A stretch of 64,000 nt of DNA from Hymenopellis radicata (Eukaryota; Basidiomycota; Agaricomycetes; Agaricales; Physalacriaceae). Under the pieces are notes generated by a model. The model did not search any database, was not told the origin of the DNA, and saw nothing but the letters and a program-made list of their open reading frames with translations. Positions 58,691 through 64,000 of this stretch are shown here, piece by piece; positions within the stretch are counted from its first letter, which is position 1; the number at the start of each line of letters is the position of its first letter. Made by a program: the position numbers and the translations under genes. The stretch is taken from contig JADNRX010000008.1 of NCBI GenBank assembly GCA_015501595.1, positions 62,001-126,000 of the forward strand, read 5' to 3'.

Positions 58691-61318
58691 TCAAGCAAAG
58701 AGCCCCGCAACAACGCCTTGCATCTTTCCATCCCTTATGGCCTGCACGGACAAGAAGCATGTTAGTCGTGTACACAAACCGAGCGAAGCAGCGTACCTCA
58801 TGAATTAACGAGACATTTTGACCAACGGTCACGTCCTGAATGCCCAGTCCCTCCCGGAACACTCCCAGATTTTCGGTTCCATGCATCCGAATTCCTAGCG
58901 TCACCCGTATGAAATCGTAGATTGGTCTTGTCCTCCCCAACCACGCACTCGCAGGAGCCGGTCCCCGAGCCCCCAATAGGTATTCCTCACGGAGAGCCAC
59001 AAGCTTTGCCGCCGCGCGTGACGCCACAGTCTCTCGGAACCTTGGTAGTGCTCCCAGAGCGGTGACAGACATTGCGACGTCGGGGGTCTGTGTGACAGTG
59101 AAGAAGTCGACTAGGAGGGAAGTGGAGGCACCAGCGACTTTAGCCATCCTCGGTACAGCATCCATACTCGTCGTCTGATCGATGACGCTGTACATCGACG
59201 ATAATACCTTGCTGAGCAGAGCTGAACCATCGGGCGAACCGATGCATGTGCCGAAGTGGGCGCGTAGCTCTTCCTGTACGATGTCGGTAAAATCACGTCG
59301 GAAATCAGCCTGGAGGGCGCGCAGATCGTAGGCTGAGGTCAGCGTTCAATGTCAGCATCACTCGGCGGAGAGAGGAATAGTAAACGAACCTTGGCAAAGC
59401 ATGTATAAGTAACTTGATGTCAGCATTGAGAGGACTTCGAGGGAGTTGATTGTGGCGCGGGCGGAGATCAACGCCAAAGAGCTAAACACAAACATTTTAG
59501 CAGTGACCTTCAGTGACAAGTGGAATCAACCATACTTGACGGCTTGATTGTGTAACTCAGCGGACTGGATGTGTGTCGAAACAGGGTTCGCAAGATAGCC
59601 CAACTCTGACACATATGCCGCAACTGCAATGTCGATACCCTTTCCATGATAATTGAGTGACGGGTCGGTGGCCGCCAGCGACGGCGGCAAGCCGCGGTTC
59701 ATCGCAGGGTTGACGAGCTCCGCGCATTGGGCGAAAAGAAGTTTACCAATGTGATGCAGGGAGAGACGCGTTTTCTCCATTGCATTCGTAACGGCCATAG
59801 CCTGGAAGTTTCCCCCGTTATATATTTCACCAGAGTCGCCGTCTATGAGCGGGTTGTCGGTCGCTGGGGAGAAATCTCATAAACCTATCCTAGAAACAGT
59901 ATGCCAACGTGTAACGCACTAGAGTTGCACTCAAGAGTGATGGTGTTCAGAGCGGAGAGTATGTCTTCAATCTGTGGCCCAAGGAACTGAGGCGCCGTAC
60001 GCAGAGGGTAGCGGTCTTGGCGGAGCTCGCCTTTGTCTTCTTCGATCGTCATATCCTTCTCTCGTCCATGAGCCAGCTTGCTTCCACTGAGGAGATCCCA
60101 AATCGTCCGTGCAGCCTCCGTCTGTGTACGGAAGGTTTAGTATTTGAAGAGCCATATTTTATGAATGATAGTACCTGTCCCGGATGAGGACGCGCCACTG
60201 CGTGAATGAACGGCGCGTAGTTCATGCGTTCACCCAGAAGAACCTCCGTTCCCATCGCCGTGCAAACCTGAGCCAACATCGCGAGGTGGGCAGCGTCGTT
60301 CAATGCAAGCGCGCCCACTGAGGCCGAAAACGCTGTGCCATTGAGAATACCAAGATGCTCTTTCGAGGCCAACGAGATAGGCGCTATATTATGTTCCTTG
60401 AGCGCCTCAACAGACGACACGACCTGTCGAGCTCCGAATGCAGCGGGCCCATCGAACACTCTGATGGACGGGTTTCCCATCAAAGTCCCCGCGATGTAGG
60501 ACAACGGCGAGAGGTCTAAAGCGAATACAAATCGAATGAGATTCCAATCACTGTTGAGAGCGAAAGGAGATACCTCCAGATGCACTGATGCTTCCGCGAA
60601 GCGGGACGAGTGGTGTAATGTTCGCTTGCAGAAGTTCCGCCATCTTCGCAATGAGCTCCCAGCGTACGCCCGAATGGCCACGAATAAGCGAATTAATTCG
60701 GACAAGGATTGCTCCCCGTACCCACGACTCCGGCATGCTGGTAGACGCTAAAGGGTCAAGAAGTGGAAGTGCGGACAGGACATTGGTGGTAGATGGGAGA
60801 ACGCCTGATTGCTGGTGCTGCAGTAGGGCGTTTCCAAGAGAGATTGTGTCGCTCGTGCGAGTGTCCGCTGTGTCGACTGTTAGACATCAACAAACTATGA
60901 AATAAGACAAGCATACCGCTGCCGCCGAAGCCCGTGCTGACGCCATAGATGCTTTTATTCCCTTCTACCTTGTCAACAATAACAGAACGCGACTTTTCGA
61001 TGCGCGTTTTGATGGCGGATGAGTCCTTCAACGCTACCGGAGCGTTGTAACGAGCTACTGCGGCCACGGCAGGGATGGACAAGGAATACCCGTCCACGAT
61101 CACCAGACCATTGTTCCTATTATGGCGATCAGGTATATGGCGATCAAAGTTGAATTGAAACTCACTTGTAGGATTCGAGTTCACGGTGCTGCTTGACGAA
61201 GTGGGAGAGCAGGTCAGAATGTAAGTGAACGACCTTGCCGTGATGAGTAGAGACGCCATTAAAGAGCTTCGAGTGGCCATTAGGCTGCTCGGTATCGTTG
61301 ATTGCCATAACGTCAACG
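58691..61318 (-). CDS. phenylalanine ammonia-lyase (aromatic amino acid lyase)
   Basis: Converts L-phenylalanine to trans-cinnamate and ammonia in the cytosol, using an MIO cofactor formed from an Ala-Ser-Gly triad. The triad is present as SISASG then [10 protein letters not shown], joined across an intron at about 60515-60572. Other lyase signatures are [32 protein letters not shown], the block [21 protein letters not shown] ([20 protein letters not shown]), TDNPLIDG and [19 protein letters not shown]. The C-terminal shielding domain ([20 protein letters not shown]) and the end VVAGLFA with TGA at 58691-58693 are complete. A TATA-like run at 61391-61403 is only about 11 bp before an upstream in-frame ATG (61380), so the ATG at 61318 ([20 protein letters not shown]) is preferred. 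Next to a benzoyl-primed PKS and a CoA ligase, its likely job is starter-unit supply. Confidence 0.93.
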
Positions 61319-62191
61319 TGTGGGCCAGATGATGCAACAGAGACTATAGGGAAATCGTAGGACAGCTCAATTCGATTCATCCATGTAAATTATATATTAT
61401 AAACCCCCCCCAAATAATCCGGCACTTCGCGCTGTGACGCCGTTTTAGAAACCCTGTAATTTACTTGTTACAGAGTCTTGCTATAACGCGATAGCCTGGA
61501 TGGGTTTACCACATGACGACATTTGATTATTACATACCACTAATCACATAGCTTATCATGGATCTGGATCTGGCGTGTTTAGGTATAGTTGCGTCCGTCA
61601 ATGAAACTTTGGAGGGCCGAAGGCTATTCGAAAATGGATCACAAGGGGCGAACGCACACGTTGATTCACTCACAAGCACCAAGTTCTGCTACTTGAAACC
61701 GATTCCGTTGACTGGCGGTGCGGCCGTTGGCAAATATGGTATGTTACTAACTTATTACTATCAGCTCCTCCTACGGTCGCGGTCTGGAGCGCGGCTTTTC
61801 AGGGGTGGGGGAAATCAACGCGGCTCCGTATTCCGCAATGCTCGGTTCCTCACGTTGCTCATGGAGAGATGACCGTAAACGCCACACTTGCACTGTTCTT
61901 GGTTGCGGCAAAAATAGCAAATACCTTACGGAACGTGACGTGACCGGAGATCTAGAGGCTGGAGATGAACGGACATAACGTAAATTACCTTTTTCAGCCC
62001 TTCTTTTGCACCCGCCTAACCCGCATCTGTAACAGGTTACAGGTACGACCACACGTGTGAAAGATACGCGACGGGGATAACGCCGGCAAGCATGAAGAGA
62101 CTTGATGCAAACTGATACCTAATTCCAATAAACAAGTGTGTAAGGATGGTGTCTGAATCCCCACGTCCTTCACTGTCCTTCATCGCATCCC
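61319..62191. promoter_or_regulatory. divergent promoter region between PAL and CoA ligase
   Basis: About 870 bases between two divergently transcribed cluster genes. It contains the TATA-like site of PAL, a C run (61404-61411) and CATGTAAATTA (61382-61392), which is also found before the methyltransferase. The plus-strand frame 61558-61872 has no motif and is not called. Confidence 0.4.
61391..61403 (-). promoter_or_regulatory. TATA-like site of the PAL gene
   Basis: On the minus strand the sequence reads TTTATAATATATA, 73-85 bases before the preferred PAL start at 61318. Sequence match only. Confidence 0.4.
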
Positions 62192-64000
62192 ATGACAATC
62201 CTCCCTTCGCGCGCTTCAGCTCCGGCTACTGAGATTCAGAATGGCTGGCCAGTCAAGCCCATTAGCGAACTTGCAGCGCTAGAGATCCCTGGAAACGTCA
62301 CTGTTCCCCAGTTCCTCTTTAATTCCAAGCACTTCGCTCGCCTCGACCATTATCCCAATGCCCCTTGGCTGATAGACTCTGTGTCTGGCCGAGCTCTTAC
62401 TGGCGACGAGGTACGCATTGACGCCAACTTGAATCCAGAATTGTTTGATCTCAATATGACTACTGCAGCTTAAAGATCGAAGTCACGCCCTTGCGAAGGT
62501 TATCAACGCGCGATATGGTCTAGGTGAGGCTGGGTAGTCTGATCGATTTCGAATGCGTCTTGACTGCTCTCGCAACTAGAAAAGCACGAGGATCCAGTTG
62601 GTAAGCCCTTTACATTTGCTTTGGTTGAAATAGGACGCTCAAGAGTGACCTACAGTCTGTGTCATCAGCGTTAATCACGTCGGTGAGCCCACTTGCCTCA
62701 ACCGCTGTATGTCTGCTAAATCTTGTCTTGACTTCCAGATTATCCGACGAGTGTATGGGCGTCGCATCTCCTGGGCGCTGCGGTCTTGTGAGTCTTAACC
62801 TCATGGACTCGGATGTTTCGACTGAGCATCTCTGACAGCACCACGAATCCAGCATTTACCGCAGAAGAGCTCGAACTCCAGTTCAGAGCAGCGAAGCCCT
62901 GTCTTTTCTTCGTCCAGCCGGAGGTACTTTCGACAGTCCGTGAGGCAGCAACCGCCAGTGGGCTTCAGCCCGATCGCATTATTCTGTTCAACGCGTCGCA
63001 CCCAACGTCAAACGGCTCCCATCCCGAAAATGGAGACTACGCGCCGTTGACTGTACAGGACCTGGTAGACATCGGTTTGGACTCCGATACGTCATCGGGG
63101 TTCAGTGAGCAAGTGCTCGGGCCGGAGGAAGGGAAAACAAGGACCGCGATTCTATTTCCTTCCAGTGGTACCACCGGTATGTACATTCCCAAGTTGCCTT
63201 TGATTCACCTGTTCATACGCACCGTCATTCAGGTATTCCGAAACTTATTTCGGTTTCTCATCACGCTTTCATCGCAAACATCCTTCAAGCCGCTGTTTAC
63301 CACGCAGGAGCCAACAAGGAGACAATACCCGTCGCTCAGAGGCGGTATAAGCCTGGAGATGTCTCCCTCGCAGGTAAATCTGTCAATTCGCGTATGGCTA
63401 ATGTGTTACTTATGTGTATCATGGTTATCTAGTCTTGCCATTTTTCCGTGAGTCTCATGTCTTGAAGGCTAGCGTCTTGGTCTGAAATGACGTGCTTCGT
63501 TCCGACAGACATTTTGGGCCTCCTCATTAATGTGAGCTACTCTAGCTCGATTAGGTGCCATGGCTAACTACTAGATAGCTTCACCATGCTCTTTTCTCGG
63601 GGGTGAGATTCTTCTCGAATTGAAACGACGTCGTTTTGAAACGTCGTTGACCAGATGACTGTTGTCGTTGCTCCGAAATTCAGCTTAGGAACCTGCGTCA
63701 AAACGATAGAAAAGTACAAAATCACGCATCTTCTGTAAGTGACATCGTTCTTTGCTCTCGTCGTCATTCTAGCTAGTTGCTTACTCTGCGCAGAATGGTG
63801 CCACCAATGGTTGTTCTGTTCACAAAGGTATTTTTCTCTTCAGAGGCATTGCACATGGTTCTGACGCGTAAGAATCTGCAGAAACTAGGTGTTGACGTTG
63901 AAGAACTGCGGAGTGTACGAGTAATCTCCATTGCGGGTGCTCCCTTGAACAACGACCTTGTCAAGCGTCTCGCGCAAACCGTTCCTCAATCAGTTATTGG
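62192..64000 (+). CDS. acyl/aryl-CoA ligase (4-coumarate-CoA-ligase-like), 3' truncated by window
   Basis: An AMP-forming ligase of the ANL superfamily (PF00501) that activates a carboxylic acid with ATP and CoA. The ATG at 62192 gives MTILPSRASAPATEIQNGWP. After an intron at about 62412-62470 the sequence continues LKDRSHALAKVINARYGLG. The substrate-lid region LQFRAAKPCLFFVQPE follows, and the AMP-binding P-loop is TAILFPSSGTTG, completed across an intron as GIPKLISVSHHAFIANILQA. Further blocks are LPFFHIFGLLINLHHALFSG, VVVAPKFSLGTCVKTIEKY, ITHLLMVPPMVVLFTK and VRVISIAGAPLNNDLVKRLA. The C-terminal domain lies beyond 64000. Beside PAL and the PKS it most likely makes cinnamoyl-CoA or benzoyl-CoA for priming the synthase; sequence alone does not tell which acid. 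Divergent from PAL. Confidence 0.9.

Noticed and set aside
61558..61872. Small plus-strand gene between PAL and the CoA ligase
   Set aside because: No motif and no supporting splice sites; it lies in the divergent promoter region.
1..64000. tRNA or rRNA genes
   Set aside because: By eye I found no cloverleaf with A/B boxes and no rRNA-like sequence. A tRNA scan would be decisive.

Overview
The window is nuclear DNA of a filamentous basidiomycete, most likely an agaricomycete mushroom. Genes are densely packed and cut by many short introns of about 45-65 nt. The housekeeping proteins look basidiomycete, and two Zn2Cys6 regulators and an HNH-nuclease gene belong to families common in mushrooms. 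I identified 15 protein-coding loci; no rRNA, tRNA or CRISPR array was recognised.

Left part (1-31 kb), mostly core genes: a coiled-coil protein (92-1573), a Zn2Cys6 regulator (3178-6581), an FAD monooxygenase with broken frames (7616-8751), clathrin heavy chain (9431-15639), a CorA-type metal transporter (15988-18259), an ArsB/Lsi2-like anion transporter (18950-20751), a conserved protein of unknown function (21273-22766), LEO1 of the Paf1 complex (23744-25231), an ataxin-10 homologue (25270-27388), the V-ATPase assembly factor Vma12 (27506-28206) and an NCS1 purine/cytosine permease (28235-30115). Eleven apparent single-base indels break otherwise conserved frames here, even in clathrin and LEO1, so sequence error is the simplest explanation. 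A perfect 216-bp inverted repeat lies at 30305-30993.

Middle (31-46 kb): a second Zn2Cys6 regulator paralogous to the first, whose zinc cluster is spread over micro-exons (31227-34712); a full-length ABCC (MRP/Ycf1-type) transporter (35739-41495); an HNH-nuclease-domain gene flanked by ~48-bp direct repeats (42510-43651); and a 599-bp non-coding element with terminal inverted repeats (43949-44547).

Right part (46-64 kb): a polyketide gene cluster. It has a highly reducing PKS with an unusual C-terminal hydrolase plus methyltransferase extension (46032-55971), a divergent small-molecule methyltransferase (57052-58279), a phenylalanine ammonia-lyase (58691-61318) and an acyl/aryl-CoA ligase that runs off the window end (62192-64000). 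PAL would make cinnamate from phenylalanine, a benzoate-type acid would be activated as a CoA thioester, the PKS would use it as starter, and methyltransferases would finish the product. This combination, and above all the PKS architecture, matches the strobilurin (beta-methoxyacrylate fungicide) cluster known from Strobilurus tenacellus and Bolinea lutea. The FAD oxygenase and second methyltransferase of that pathway would be expected beyond position 64000.
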